Assembly (NCBI GenBank): GCA_030035585.1
Contig: CM057472.1
Span: forward strand, 86,301,601 to 86,365,600
Direction of reading: 5' to 3'
Origin: Dugong dugon
Lineage: Eukaryota; Chordata; Mammalia; Sirenia; Dugongidae
Length of the DNA: 64,000 nucleotides
In this document: positions 11,205-22,965 of the stretch, piece by piece
Layout: the number at the start of each line of letters is the position of its first letter
Position numbering within the stretch: position 1 is the stretch's first letter
Notes under the pieces: generated by a model
What the model saw: only the letters and a program-made list of their open reading frames with translations
What the model was told of the DNA's origin: nothing
Database searches by the model: none
Translations under genes and position numbers: made by a program

Positions 11205-12589
11205 CTGCCAGGGCGTGACCTTGACTGTGGGGCAGAGGGCGCCGTGACCATAATCCTCTTGGAGTTTGGTTTGGTTTTGCAGGGTAGGGGTGAGTTCTTG
11301 TTGCCTCTTTTTAATTTTTCTCTTTTCCCTCTCCCTTCCTTGATGGAAGAAGCAGAGTAGGAACAGGGGTGATGGAGTGAAGTAAATTTCAGCCTAAACT
11401 CCCAAGCGCTCCTGCCCGTGTGGTGATTTAGAGGCAAGTCACATGCTCTCCTGCCCCCGTCAAGCCACGTTTCTGCTACCTGAGCAGTACGGCATTTTGC
11501 AGCATCATGTTCACCAAGGGGCCACTGCTGTCCTCCCCGAGCACCCATGACAATCCCTTTTACTTCCCAGGTTTGATATTTCTGTCATTTCATATCTAAC
11601 CAGCTGGAGCAAGGCGGGTACTCTGTTTGTCAGACTGGAAATGGTTACATTTGGAGGGAGACAAGGGGCAAACCCGAGTCCACGCACATCCCCGATTCAT
11701 GAGCCCAGGGGTCTTCTTTTTCTATCCATGGCTCTTTCGAGACTGTTTTCCAAGTCACCCCAGAGAGGCTCGGCTGGGGGTCTGATTTTGAATCTCTAAA
11801 GCCCCAGGCACCCACAAACAAGTTTAGTTTTTCAAAAAAAAAAAGAACTGAACCCCAAAACATGTCTCTTTCATTTGGAAGTCAGGAGCAACAATAACAA
11901 TGAAAAACTCACACTCATATTTTTAAAGGCACTTTTTGAAAAATGCCAAGCAAGTCTGAATTTTAAGTTCAAAGTGACACAGAATCACCAGTTTCTCTAT
12001 TGGCCCAGATTTTCAAATGGCACAAACCACAAGCAAGTAGCACACAAAAATAACTCCTTAATTTCAGTTGGAACCTTTCTTCCAAGGAACCCAGAGTGCT
12101 TCACTTGTCAGAACAGCCCCGTTCACCCTCAGAGCTCCTTACTGAGAATAGGGTAGGAGCAATTTTCCTTTCTAATGGGGAAAACTAAGGCATAGAGGCA
12201 TGAAGTAGCTGGTCTAAGACTCAGCAATTGTTAGCAGAACTAGGAACAGGAAACAGGTCTCTTGACTTGAAGGCCACTATCTTACTGCTAGAATGAGTTT
12301 TGGCGGTTTGGGTAGAGGAAGACCTTGTTCGCCCAAATACTTGAATGAACTGCCTTGGTTTCTTTATTTGTAAGAGGAAATAGGCCTATCAAGTTGTCGG
12401 GGGAATGGGGCATGCTGAAAACCAGGTGATTCTGCCTTCCTGGCCATGGTGGTGCTGATGGGTGCCACTTACTCATATGGCAGCCAGCAACCCTTGGTGC
12501 AGTCCAATTTCTTGCCTGTTTCTGGGGAAATCTGTTCTCTTCTTCACTGTTGGGTGTTCACAGAATTGAGGGAGTTGGAGGGCATATCA

Positions 12590-12930
12590 GTTAGGAATGC
12601 ACTTGTCTGCAGGTAAATGAATGCCCCATTTAGAGTGCCTTAAACAAAAAGAATTTATTTTCCTCACATGGCAAGAAGGCTTGCAGGAGCTGCCTGCTGA
12701 CATTGTTTTAGTGACTTGACAATATCAGGTCTGGCATTTCTGTGATATTCTTTTCCTCATGGTTGCAAGATAGCTGCTGCAGCTCTAGGTATCATATTCA
12801 CTTTCAAGGCAGGAAGAGAAGGGAAAGAGAAGTAGTACCATCTGCAAACATCCCTTTTTATCAGAAAAATAAAAACTGTCCCAGAATCCCCTAGCAAACA
12901 TCCACTTATGTCTCATAAGCCATATCTAGT
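12590..12930 (-). mobile_element. Ancient interspersed repeat, unnamed; second copy at 39590-40150
   Basis: Begins like an antisense LTR ('gccttaaacaaaaagaattt') and continues 'catggttgcaagatagctgc', 'cccagaatcccctagcaaac' and 'tgtctcataagccatat'. The same blocks in the same order occur at 39590-40150, with 'tttcccagaagtcccccaac' and 'atctcattggccag'. I recognise the family as a common mammalian repeat but cannot name it with certainty. Confidence 0.55.
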
Positions 12931-13340
12931 TGCAAGGCAGACAGGGAGAGTAGTTTTTCCTGACTTTGAGTTGGAGGTAGGCAGGAAGAGGAGAAGGATT
13001 GGGAATAAGCGTTGAGTTAGAATCCAGCATTGTCTGCCACAGAGGGCTTGAAGGAAATAAGCATGAGAAAACTCATAATTCTCCGATCAAAAAATTTATC
13101 ATCTGGTAAAAACTCATTCAGTACATGCAATACACCTATTGCACAGTTGTAGAAACTGAGGCCGAGGGTTAAGATTTATGCGAGGAGCTTGAACTGGTGG
13201 TGGGAAGGGGAGGGGAAACCAGCTTTTTTAACACTCACTCTGGCCCAGGTCAAGGAGGTTCACACATTTTCCCCCAAGTCCCAGTTTATTTGGGGCTTTT
13301 AAGTGTGACTGAGGAGGATGGGGAAGCCATTGTGTGGTCC

Positions 13341-13553
13341 CAAAACAAGAGGAAACCTGTTGCTGTCCAGTCGATTCTAACTCATGGCAGTTCCATGTGT
13401 GTCAAAGTAGAGCTGTACTCCATAGCGTTGTCAATGGCTGATTTTTTGAAAGTAGGTTACCAGGCCTTTCTTCTGCAGTGCCTCTGGGTGGATTCGGGCT
13501 GCCAACTTTTCAATAAATAGTTGAGTGCAAACCATGTTTGCCACCCAGGGATC
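13341..13553 (-). mobile_element. AfroSINE, second subtype (minus)
   Basis: Has 'gaaacctgttgctgtccagt', 'gcctctgggtggattcgggc' and 'tgccacccagggatc'. It abuts another minus-strand SINE with no unique sequence between the two. Confidence 0.85.
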
Positions 13554-13755
13554 TAAACCTGTTGCTGTCAAGCTTGTTCCGACTCATGGCAGCCCCATAT
13601 ATTTCAGAGTATAGCTGCACTGCATAGGGTTTTCAATGGCTGTAATCTTTATGGAAGTAGATCGCCAGGCCTTTCTTCTGCAGTGCCTTTGGGTGGATTT
13701 GAACTGCCAACCTTTTGGTTAGTAACCGAGCACAAACCATTTGTGCCACCCAGGG
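13554..13755 (-). mobile_element. AfroSINE, second subtype (minus), adjoining the previous one
   Basis: A head-to-tail neighbour of the copy at 13341-13553: 'aaacctgttgctgtcaagct', 'gtagatcgccaggcctttct' and 'ttgtgccacccagggg'. The middle carries 'ggctgtaatctttatgg', which belongs to the first subtype, so the copy looks intermediate between the two. Confidence 0.8.
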
Positions 13756-13991
13756 GTGCGGAAGGTCTCTAGATGAGTGGGCCTAGCTGGTGGAGGCAGA
13801 GAAATCTGCCCTTCTTTCTTAGCCTGGCTGCTTGCTTTCCCCACCCTGGGCACTGCTAAGGTCCCTCTCAGGCCCCTTCTCCTGTTGTAGGAAGGAACAT
13901 CTCTGCTGTCTGGCTCTCTGTGCCTCACTGTGGTCCTCACCCCTGGCTCCCAGCCTTCCTGGACCATCTGACCTGCCCTTTCCTATTCCAG

Positions 13992-14108
13992 ATTCCCCGA
14001 ATCTACTGGGAGCTCTCCACCAAGCGGGTCCTTCTGATGGAGTTTGTGGACGGTGGGCAGGTCAATGACAGGGGCTACATGGAAAGGAACAAGATCGATG
14101 TCAGTGAG
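13992..14108 (+). CDS. ADCK1: ADCK1 exon encoding the hinge of the UbiB kinase-like domain
   Basis: This internal exon of 39 codons is in phase 0 at both ends. The acceptor is …cctattccag and the donor gag|gtgagt. It reads IPRIYWELSTKRVLLMEF…NKIDVSE. Exon residues 13-21 (VLLMEFVDG) are the hinge segment that joins the N- and C-lobes in UbiB proteins and contacts nucleotide in relatives of known structure. The following GQVNDRGYMERN segment agrees with ADCK1. The reading frame joins the previous and next exons without remainder. Nothing suggests damage. An open frame also runs into the 5' and 3' intron sequence here, but the splice sites fit the family length and the downstream extension does not. 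Confidence 0.97.
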
Positions 14109-15807
14109 GTGAGTCCCAGAGCTCAGGGGCTGCTGTGCCCGAGGACGGGGGCTTGGTCCAGCAGCCTGGCTTGGGCAGACGTGGCCAGGACGAGGCCTCG
14201 AGTCTGGCCCCGCTGCCTTGAAATGTGGGCCGTATGTGAAGGATTATAAAATCTCAGAGTAAGAAAGCACCTTTCAGCTCATCTAGTCCAGCGCTATGCC
14301 CCATCTAAAGCTGGTGCTCGCAGTACATGGTGGGGGCAGGGGCATACTGAGCCTCAGGCTGAATTTTGGGATGGTCCTGGAGTCTTATTTTCACTTGAAG
14401 ATGTGAAGGAGATTGACAGTTCTTTTTTTCTTTTTCAAATAAGTTCTTCCATCTTTATTTTTGTAAACAAAACAAAACAAAAAAAAAAACAACAACCAAC
14501 CAACCAAGCAAAAAACGCAGCAACAGCAAAGTCACCACCAACCACGTGACAACTGAGATTGACAATTTTTATTTAAAACAAACATGGCTATATTTTGGAG
14601 CAGAATGAAAACTTGGTGTGAAGTTTAAGATAAATGAGAGTTCAAGTAAATTAAGTGCCCTCCTCCCACCCCAGGGGGTCCTGTTCCTGCTCCCCTGTGT
14701 TAGGAAAACAAGTAGACAAAATTGAGGAGCCCTGCTACCTACATCTGTTTAGTGGAGCCCATTCAGCTCAGCTAACATTTCTTGGGCATCTACTGGGCAT
14801 ATAGCCTGTTTTGGATACTGGAAATAGAGACAAGGTCCTGTCCCCAAAGAGTGCATGATCTAAAGAGTGACACTGTAGAGATGTATATAAAAACAGCTTT
14901 AACAAACTTTGAGGATATGGCGAAAGAGCTGTGTCTAAAGTGTTCTGGTAACCCAGAACACTTGTAATTCAGCCAGGAAGGGATAAGTAAGAAAGAAAAG
15001 GCTTTAGGGGAGGAGGTGGCCTGTGAGTTGGGCCATGTTGGGCAGGGAGCTCTCCAGTGGGCTCGGGAGCAAAAGGCGTTTCAACCTGTGTAGTGGGCAG
15101 AGACAGGGATATATAACCCCCTCTACAACATTGTTAGCGTGGGATCAGCCAGGTTCCTGTGGAATGCCTCCAGTGACAGGGAACTCATTACCTCTTCAAG
15201 TAGTTTCCCCAGGGTCTAGCACAGTGCAGACCACATAGTATTTAACGAATACTTACTGAACAAAGGAATAAACCAACCGGCCAGCCAAACGGGTTGCTCT
15301 TTCCATCGCTGGACATCTCTACCTGTTGGCCTGAACACAGCCCAGGTGCTGGGAGGCTTTCACCTTCAGGGTTCAGAGAGCAGAGCAGAGTGCATGGGTG
15401 CTGCCACCTTGCCACTGGGCACTGCTTGGCCCTGGGTGGGCGATGCTGTGTCCTGGAAGCCCAGCACACCACAGGTGTAGGGTCAGGGCCACCCTGCCCT
15501 CAGGGACTTACCACACAGCACCTCTCCTCCCTACAGCTCCTGCTTGGACAAGCAATTTCTCATCTTTCTTGTACCATTTGAGCCCCTCAGAGCTGAGTGA
15601 CCACAGAGAGCAAAGGTGTGAAATCAGTGGGGCTTAGTCCTTCTGCCGCTGTGGAAACTGGACAATGTCCCATTCTCTTCTTGCCCTCTGCTCTCCCTGT
15701 TGCTACTCAGAACATAAGGTATCAGGCAAAAAGGAGCCAGAGCCCCCTGTGAGGACCGCAGTAGCCAACTGTGTCAGCTTTATAGAGCTAGGGAAGAAGG
15801 AGGGGCT

Positions 15808-16003
15808 TTTGTCTCCCTGGATGGTGTAAATGGTTTATGTGCTCAGCTGCTAACAGAAAGGTTGGAGGTTTAAGTCCACCTAGAGGCACCTCAGAAGAAA
15901 GGCCTGGGGATCTACTTTCAAAAAAGTCAGCCATGGAAAACCCTATGGAGCACAGTTCTACTGTGACACACATGGGGTTGCCAAGAGTCGAAATCAACTT
16001 GAA
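15808..16003 (+). mobile_element. AfroSINE, second subtype (plus)
   Basis: Reads 'tccctggatggtgtaaatgg', 'tccacctagaggcacctcag', 'atctactttcaaaaaagtca' and 'cacacatggggttgccaaga' to the eroded tail. Confidence 0.85.
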
Positions 16004-16831
16004 GACAGATGTTTTGTGTTCCCCACCTCCCACCCCCTTGGCCTCAGGGTAACTGGCCAGTAGGGGCTGTAGCCTATACCCCATTTTCTTCTTCTTGGTC
16101 CCCACAGGGTCCCTGGGGCAGGCATTGTGCCTTTTCAACAAAATTCATCATGTTAAAAGTACCTACTGTGTGTGAGCTACGGGGGTTCAGAGGGGGAATT
16201 GAACACAGTCCTTCTTTAGGGAGCTCATAGCCTAGCATTGGAATCAGGCACACAACTAAATCTAGATATGGTTCTGGCCATATCTAGGGCAGCAGGAGGG
16301 GTATGAGCGAGACCCTGGGGAAGATGAGGAAAAAGCACTTACCTCTGCCCATAGGTCTTCCTTGGGAGGACCCACAGGAATTGGCCAGGTGAGGGGAAGG
16401 GGAGGGTATAGGTGTAGTTTGACAGGGCTTGGGGTGGGGTCTTGGGGAATATAGGGAGGTGAGTAGGGCTAGAGGTGTAGGATAGTTGATGAAGGTCTTG
16501 GGTATTACCTTGTAGGTAGTGGGGGGTCACTGAAGGGTTTTGAGGAGTTCAGTGAAGTGATCTGCCACTCCGACTGGGTAGGGAAGAAGAAATGGAAGGG
16601 ACCAGTAAACAGAACAGTCACTGACCACCAGGAAAGAAAAAGGAATGGAATGAAGGATGTTCTTTCCTGCTCCCCCCTCCAAGGCAACACACAATGACCC
16701 TGAGGGGCCAGAGGGGAAAGCCACACCTTGGCTCAGCAGATGAGCCAGGTAGAATTGTGGGACAGTGTGGCAGTTGTGAGCACAGCCTCCTGGTGGCCTC
16801 TGTAAATGGTATCATAGTACCTTCTATGATC

Positions 16832-17032
16832 GTAGTTCCTGGATGGTGCAAATAGTTAAGTGCTTGACTATTAGCCCAAAGATTGGTGGTTGAAACCCAT
16901 CCAGAGGTGCCTCGGCAGACAGGCTTGGTGATCTACTTTCAGAAGGTCATAACCTGAAAAATCCTATGGAGCAGTTGTACTGTGCACACGTGGGGTCACC
17001 GTGAATCTGAATCAACTCGCCAGCAACAACAC
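16832..17032 (+). mobile_element. AfroSINE, second subtype (plus)
   Basis: Head 'gttcctggatggtgcaaata', body 'catccagaggtgcctcggca', tail 'gtggggtcaccgtgaatctg' and (aac) repeat. Confidence 0.85.
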
Positions 17033-17235
17033 GGTAACTACCTCCAAGAGGGGTTGTGATGTCAACATGAGTTAATGCACAGACAGTGCTTAGCACAGTG
17101 CCTGGCATGGTAGCTAGATTCTTATTTTCATTATCATTGGGCCATGTCCTTTCCTCCTTCCTCCTTTGCCAAGTGTTCAATGAGTGGGCACTAATATTTA
17201 TTGAATACCTACTTCCCTGTGCACACCCGCCTTTC

Positions 17236-17433
17236 AGTGGAGGCTTGTATGTTGCTGTGATTCTGAACAGGTTTCAGCTGAGCTTTCAGACTAAGATGGA
17301 CCAGGATGAAATACCTGGGTGTCTAATCAGCCAGTGAAAAACCTGTGGATCACAACGGTCCAATCTTATTGTGCATGGGGTCACCATAAGTCCGGGGCAG
17401 TCTCTACGGCAACTAACATCTACGGCAACTAAC
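17236..17433 (+). mobile_element. RTE-derived short element, 5' truncated (plus)
   Basis: Body 'gtttcagctgagctttcaga' and 'ctaagatggaccaggatgaa' match the 5' part of the element at 9607-9999 and the one at 21945. The end 'catggggtcaccataagtcc' is the shared tail. The last unit, tctacggcaactaaca, is duplicated in tandem at 17401-17430. Confidence 0.65.
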
Positions 17434-17439
17434 AACACC

Positions 17440-17620
17440 TCCCTGTGCTAGGCCCTTTCTCATTGTAAACTTAGGAGTTAGGTCTTCTTGTCTCCATTTT
17501 GCAGATGAAGAGTCAGAGACTCAGAGAGGAAAGGTAGCTTGCTAAAGGTCACACAGCTAGTAGAGTTGGGATTGAAACCCAGGTCTCTTTGACTCCAGTG
17601 CTCCTCTTAAGCCATAAAGG
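17440..17620 (-). mobile_element. MIR (minus)
   Basis: Antisense MIR blocks: 'ccattttgcagatgaagagt', 'aggtcacacagctagtagag' and 'ttgggattgaaacccaggtc'. A weaker second antisense MIR lies at about 17940-18040. Confidence 0.8.
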
Positions 17621-19239
17621 GAGGGGATACACCAAGGTATATGGAGCAGCCGCTGTGGATGTGGCTGGGAAATGTAGCCTGAGTCACACCAGGCAGCCTC
17701 CTGGGGAAGCTTTGTCCCCTGACTAGGGGAACAGGAAACAGTGCTCCAAGAACAACCCCTTTGGGGACCTCAGGTGTGTGGGCATGGTGGGGGGCAGGGG
17801 CGAATGGGCACCGAGCCCACCTGCTTCACCTGGGACAGCGCCACCATCATCTGAGTTGCATATTGGGCTTCTGTGGATGATTCCTTTCAAAGAAAGACTT
17901 CTACTGCTTGGGGGAAAAGGATAAGAAACTACTGTTCCATTTCAACCCTTCCCCCCACTTTATGGATGGGGAGTAAAGCTCAGAGAGGAGAGCAAATGTC
18001 TTTCCCGAGGTCACTCAGCCAGTAGCACAACTTGGGGCTTCTGCCTCATCTTCCGTCACTGTTGGCTCCTTGATGGGCACGAGGAGAGTGTCGGGGCAGA
18101 GCTTCCTGCAGAGGGAGAGAGAAGGCTGCATTGAGCCTGGGACCTGTTCCTACCAGGAGTCTTGACTACAAAGTCATTGGCTCCAGTAGGGTAGGGATAG
18201 GATGGGAGGTCACCTCTGGCTTTTCCTGAACAGCCTTATAGGGGAGCAGAGTCTCTGCCTCTGATCAGGAAAGAGCCCAGAACCCCTCCCCCACCCATCT
18301 ACCAGGTTATTGGCATTTACTTACTGCCAGCTGCTGTGGGATTTTCGTTCCAGTAGCACCCCAAATCCATTAATCTCTTTGGATTTGGGTAAGCCCAGGG
18401 CTCTAATGGTGTTTAATCCGAGGTGCCTTTGATTTTTAAAGACAGGTGCAAACACAGAAAGATGTGCTCTGGCGTAGTTGCTTGCTCCTGGCCCAGTGAG
18501 GTGTCTGGGAGGAGGAGGTGGGCAGGGAGAGCTGGGGCAGGGTGGTGCCCACTGAAGCCTGGGCTCATCTGCTCACACCTCCACCCCTCTTTATGACAGC
18601 CTTGCACATGGAGAATCAGACGCAGAGAGGGAAGGTGACTTGCCTAAGGTCACAAATCTTAAACACTTCAGTCAATCTTCATATGGACAGACCATGTAAT
18701 CACCAATCAGATAATGCTATAAATCATTTCCATCGCCCTCGCAGGTTCCCTCATGTCCCCTCCCAGTCAATACCCACACCTCCACAGACTAACCACTGCT
18801 CTGACTGTTACTATAGATTACTTTCAGCCCACTATTGGACTTCATATACATGGAATCCTACAGTCTAGTCTTTTGGATTTGCCGTCTTTGTTGTAAATTA
18901 GGTGTGATCTTTTACTGGAATCTCTATTCTGTTCCATTGGTCTACTGGTCCATCCTTGTAATAATACCATATTATCTTAATTACTTAATCCCCTGCCCCT
19001 GGCCTGTAGGGTTTGCATGACTATCTTTGGGAAGCTCTTTGGTGTTCTGAGATTATGTAATTAAATGCTTACTTCCAAAGAAATCCCAGGCTGGGCAATG
19101 GGCCATGGGCTGTACTCTGCTGTTGCTGACCGCTGGATGATGTTTTGAGTAGATCAGGGACAGGCCTTACTCTGCAGAAATTAATCTGGTATGTCTCTTA
19201 CCAATCAAGCATTAACACAGGCCTCATGGAAGACTAGTG

Positions 19240-19278
19240 GTGTGGGTGTGTGTGTGCATGTGCGTGTGTGTGTGTGTT
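19240..19278. repeat. (TG)n microsatellite, interrupted
   Basis: TG-rich run with c and a interruptions (gtgcatgtgcg) over about 39 bases. Confidence 0.85.
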
Positions 19279-19324
19279 GCGTATGAAACACTCTACATTC
19301 TTGAAAGTTTCAGCCAGAATTCTG

Positions 19325-19560
19325 AGTTCTAAACATCTCCCTAGGTTTTAAGAAGGCTTCAGGGGATATTTTTGGTTTAAGGTTTAAAAATTATTTTAGG
19401 GCAGTAGTTTCAGGGGTTCATCCAGCCTCTGTGGCTCCAGAAAGTCTGGGGTCCATCAGAATTTGAAATTCTGTTCTGCGTTTTCCCCCTTTTGATCGGG
19501 ATTCTTCTATGGAATCTTCAGTCAAAATTTTCAGTAATGGTAGCTGGGCACTTTCCAGTT
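19325..19560 (+). mobile_element. Interspersed repeat also present at 49920-50135
   Basis: Blocks 'ttttaagaaggcttcagggg', 'agggcagtagtttcaggggt', 'gaaattctgttctgcgtttt' and 'ttcttctatggaatcttc' occur in the same order and orientation at 49948-50115. The family is not named here; it may be part of a lineage-specific L1 or LTR element. Confidence 0.55.
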
Positions 19561-19859
19561 CTCCTGGTCTCGTGGCAAAGGAGGCAGTTGTTCATGGAGG
19601 GATTTAGCCACACATTCCATATCCTCCTTCTATTCCTGACTCTCCTTCTTCCTCTGTTGCTTCAGGTGAATAGAGACCAATTGTTGTGTCTTGGATGGTC
19701 ACTGAAGTCTTCTTAAAACCGATCAATAATTTAGCTTAACTAGTAAAAAAAGGTCTGCCTTGACCATGGTGCTCTTTTAAGAAATATCTATATGGGATCA
19801 AATTGACAACAGCAATTCAAAAGGGGGCAGTGAGTTTATGTTAATGAGGGGGGAACAAC

Positions 19860-20008
19860 TCAGAAAAGGAGGCTAAGAATGGTTGCAAAACTCAAAGAAT
19901 GTAATCAGTGTCACTATATGGTACATTTAGAAACTGTTGAATTGGTGTATGTTTTGCTGTGTATATTCTCAACAACAGCAAAATAAATAAAATACAGGAA
20001 AAAAAAAA
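19860..20008 (+). mobile_element. L1-like 3' end with A-rich tail (plus)
   Basis: 'ggtacatttagaaactgttg', 'aattggtgtatgttttgctg' and 'tgtatattctcaacaacagc', followed by aaataaataaaata and a run of A, fit a poly(A)-tailed retroelement 3' end. A related end lies at 42140-42260. Confidence 0.6.
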
Positions 20009-20389
20009 CCATGTCTTCCCAGGACTATGGGACTCAGCAAGCCAGTCCCTGAGTGACTCTCCCTCCAGAGGGCTGCCTGCCTGGGAGCCTTCCTAGGGGC
20101 AGGAAATACAAGGGACAGATAGGGGTGACAAGGGGCAAAGATTTCACCCCAGGTCGTGGGGGGGTGGATTGATTAGTGGCCTCTTGGCTGGTACAGCTGG
20201 AAAGTGGCTGTAGAAGGAACCTTCTCAAGATGGGTGAGGATGGCCTAAGACCCTCCAACAACTTGTTGAATCTTTCCGCCTCCACTTTGAGGAGGCCTCC
20301 TCACGCCATAGCATCCCAGCCCAGCTGGGCCTAGCTTGTGGGAACCTGGAGGCCAGTCTAAACAGCCAGTTCCTGATAGACTTGCGTTG

Positions 20390-20530
20390 TGAAACACTGG
20401 GTTAAGAGGGACACCTGGGCCCAAGCTCCATCCCTGCCGGTGGCTTGCTGTGTGACCTTGGGCAAATTATACCCCCTCTCTGGGCCTCAATTTCCTTACT
20501 GAATGGTTTGGACTAACTGGACTCTAAGGA
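20390..20530 (+). mobile_element. MIR (plus)
   Basis: The core 'ttgctgtgtgaccttgggca' followed by 'tctctgggcctcaatttcct' is diagnostic of MIR. Confidence 0.85.
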
Positions 20531-21551
20531 TCCTTCATGCTTCAGACATTTTACAAAAGTGATTCTTTGGCTTGCTGGGAAATAAACTTGTTCATGACCT
20601 ATGTATTTCAGAATCACCAAGGGACTTATTTAAAAATTGATTCGTGGCTGCACCCCAGATTTACTAATCAAAACCTGGGATAGGGAAGGCTGGAAGGAGT
20701 TGCAAGAATCTGCATTTTAATGAACTCTCCAAGTGGCTCAGACACTCACTAAAGTTCAGGAACCACCTGTCATAAGGCCAGGGGGGTGAGGGCTGCCCAG
20801 GTGAGCTCACTTGGCTGTTTTGCCCCTCTAGGCATGAGGCAGCCCTGCCCAGGTGCACTCACCTCCCAGGGAGCACAGGGCCTCTGAGAGCCAGCAGCCC
20901 GCGGGGGCCCTTGTTTGTTTGTGTCTCTGAGCACAGAAGCAGATATTACCGCGGGGCCTGACCCGGTGATCATATTTGGCAGTCACTTTAAGAGCTGGCG
21001 ACAGTGACTGCCGTTGATCTCATTAAAAGTAAAGGTCGTGCAGGAGCTGCTTTCTGGACTGGATGGAGCCTCCTCAAGCCACAGAATGACTATTGATTGC
21101 AGGACCTTTATCGAAGGTTAATTGGATTTCAGTGAGTGTGTGTTTAAGACCCTGCCTGGGTTGAGGCCCAATTTAATTTGTGTGAAATTAGCCAAGAGAA
21201 AGGTGACAGAGTTGGGAGTGTGGGGGAGGTGGGGACCAGTGACTGTGGGCCTGGTGGGGAGAGCCCTCAGCCTTCAGTCTCCGAAGGATGGGGCCCAGCC
21301 TGGCAGTCACATGTGAGCCACCTGCAGCTGGGAGCCAGCAGAGGAAGGAGGGCCGGGGGCTTCTCAGTGGTCATTATGTCCTGTGTCCATGGGAGGGCAC
21401 TGCATTGTGTGTTGTGCTTCCCCTACCCCTGCACCTGTCTGTTACCGGTCTAGAGAGCAAGCCTCCACCTCCTGCTGGGGTCAGGAGGAGGTGTAGGAGA
21501 TCTTTCAACTTTGCTTTCAGGGCCCCTAAATCCCTGTTTCAGAGGTGCCAC

Positions 21552-21838
21552 CTCATTAGAAGCAAGGATGGCGAGACTTCGTCTCAGATACTTTGGACAT
21601 ATTATCAGGAGGGAGCAGTCCCTGGAGAAGGACAAATCATGCTTGGTAAGGTAGAAGGTCAGCAAAAAAGAGGAAGACCCTCAACGAGGTGGATTGATAC
21701 AGTGGCTGCAACAATGGGCTCAAGCATAACAACAATTGTGAGGATGGCCCAGGACCAGGCAATGTTTTGTTCTGTTATACACGGGGTCGTTATGAGTTGG
21801 AACCAACTCGATGGCACCTAACAACAACAACAACAATA
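21552..21838 (+). mobile_element. RTE LINE 3' end with readable C-terminal coding part (plus)
   Basis: The last ~60 codons are open and read MLGKVEGQQKRGRP…RWIDTVAATMG…MSWNQLDGT, then stop in the cctaacaacaacaa tail. This is the C-terminus of a BovB-like RTE polyprotein. Upstream the frame shifts by one base near 21630, where ARLRLRYFGHIIRREQSLEKD is read in another phase. The stop codon lies inside the tail shared with the SINEs. It is a 5'-truncated, dead copy. Confidence 0.85.
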
Positions 21839-21944
21839 ACAGGGGCTGTCAGTTCCTGAGCCTCTTTGGGGCTCAGAGGTATCAACAAAATTCCTCCACT
21901 GCCAGCTTAGGGTTCAATGTTTTCCTGTCAGCTAAAGTCATTTC

Positions 21945-22385
21945 CACCACCCATCTGTCAGTGTGTCATACTGTGGTTGCTTACGTGCTGTTATGACGCT
22001 GGAGGCTATGCTACTGGTGTTTCAAATACCAGCAGGGTCCCCCATGGTGGGCAGGTTTCAGTGGAGCTTCTAGACCAAGACAGACTGTGAAGAAAGGCCT
22101 GGTGATCTGTTTCTGAAAATTAGCCAATGAAAATCCTATGGATCACAACAGAACAGTGTCTCACTTGCTTTGGGCATGTCATCAGGAGGGATCAATTGCT
22201 GGAGAAGAATACCATATTTGATAAAGCAGAGGGCCAGTGAGGGTGAAGGAAACCCTTGGTGACATGGATTGGCACAGTAGTCCCGATGATGGAGTTGAAC
22301 GTGCTAGTGATTGTGAGGATGATGCAGGACCAGGCATCGTTTTGTTCTGTTGTATAGAAGGTAGACTCAACAGCAGTAAACAAGA
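21945..22385 (+). mobile_element. RTE-derived element joining 5' and 3' RTE parts (plus)
   Basis: The 5' part ('ctgtcagtgtgtcatactgt', 'gtgtttcaaataccagcagg', 'gaagaaaggcctggtgatct') is shared with 9607-9999. The 3' part ('atcaggagggatcaattgct', 'ggagaagaataccatatttg', 'gtgacatggattggcacagt') is the RTE C-terminal coding region and tail. The region between, which should hold endonuclease and reverse transcriptase, is absent. It lies about 105 bases after the RTE fragment at 21552. Confidence 0.7.
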
Positions 22386-22794
22386 AGTCATTTGCCGGTG
22401 GCCACCTGCTTCCCTAGCAAACACAATTTTGCTCATTTCTTTTTGTTTGCGTCATTAGCCCTTCTACTCTTTTTCTTACGGAGGGGTCTTTGACTTCTTT
22501 TTCCTTTTGAGTCATTTTAGTGGGATTCAGGAGGGAGTGGAGCTAACGGCAGGGATTTGATCTGCCATGTTTCACCAGAAGCCCTTGCTGTGTTTCTTCT
22601 TTCCAGTAGTTTTAAAAATCCATTGCATGTCATTGTAGGAGCGGTAACAGGTCCCACATTCATCTTTCAGCCACCATTTATTGAGCAGCTACTGTGTGCA
22701 GGCATTGCATGTCAGTGCTATAATAGACGAGAGGACAGATGTTGGAGGGAGCAGGGCAAGGCTTCACAGAGGCTGGGGTGTGGTGCGAAGAGCA

Positions 22795-22965
22795 GAAGAC
22801 TCCAAAGTCAAGGTGTTGTGTTCTGGCTTTGCCATTTTTTGGCCAGTGCCCTTGGGTAACTTATGAGTTGCCTCATCTGGACAGTGGAGTAACAAAAATA
22901 TTTCACAGGGTAGTCGTGTGAACTTTGCAAGCTGTGAAGTTCTGTAGAAAAAATGTTATTTATAA
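22795..22965 (+). mobile_element. MIR (plus)
   Basis: 'gttctggctttgccattttt', 'cccttgggtaacttatgagt' and 'cctcatctggacagtgga' are in MIR order. Confidence 0.7.

Larger units (their letters stand above)
5403..13991 (+). other. ADCK1: ADCK1 intron, 8,589 bases
   Basis: Runs from gtagga to …ctattccag. It contains six AfroSINE-type copies, one long RTE-derived short element (9607-9999), an MLT1 LTR (10800-11204), MIR fragments on the minus strand near 10010-10228, 10330-10480 and 12140-12300, an unnamed repeat (12590-12930) and an inverted repeat (8279-8504). Unique stretches include 5403-5960, 6169-7690, 8870-9600 and 11210-12580. Of these, 8920-9180 is AT-rich with several TAATTA/TTAATT motifs and could be a conserved regulatory element, but I cannot show conservation. 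Confidence 0.9.

Noticed and set aside
21288..21821. 177-codon plus-strand open frame as a possible gene
   Set aside because: Only the last ~60 codons are protein-like, and they are the RTE C-terminus; the upstream part is chance sequence.
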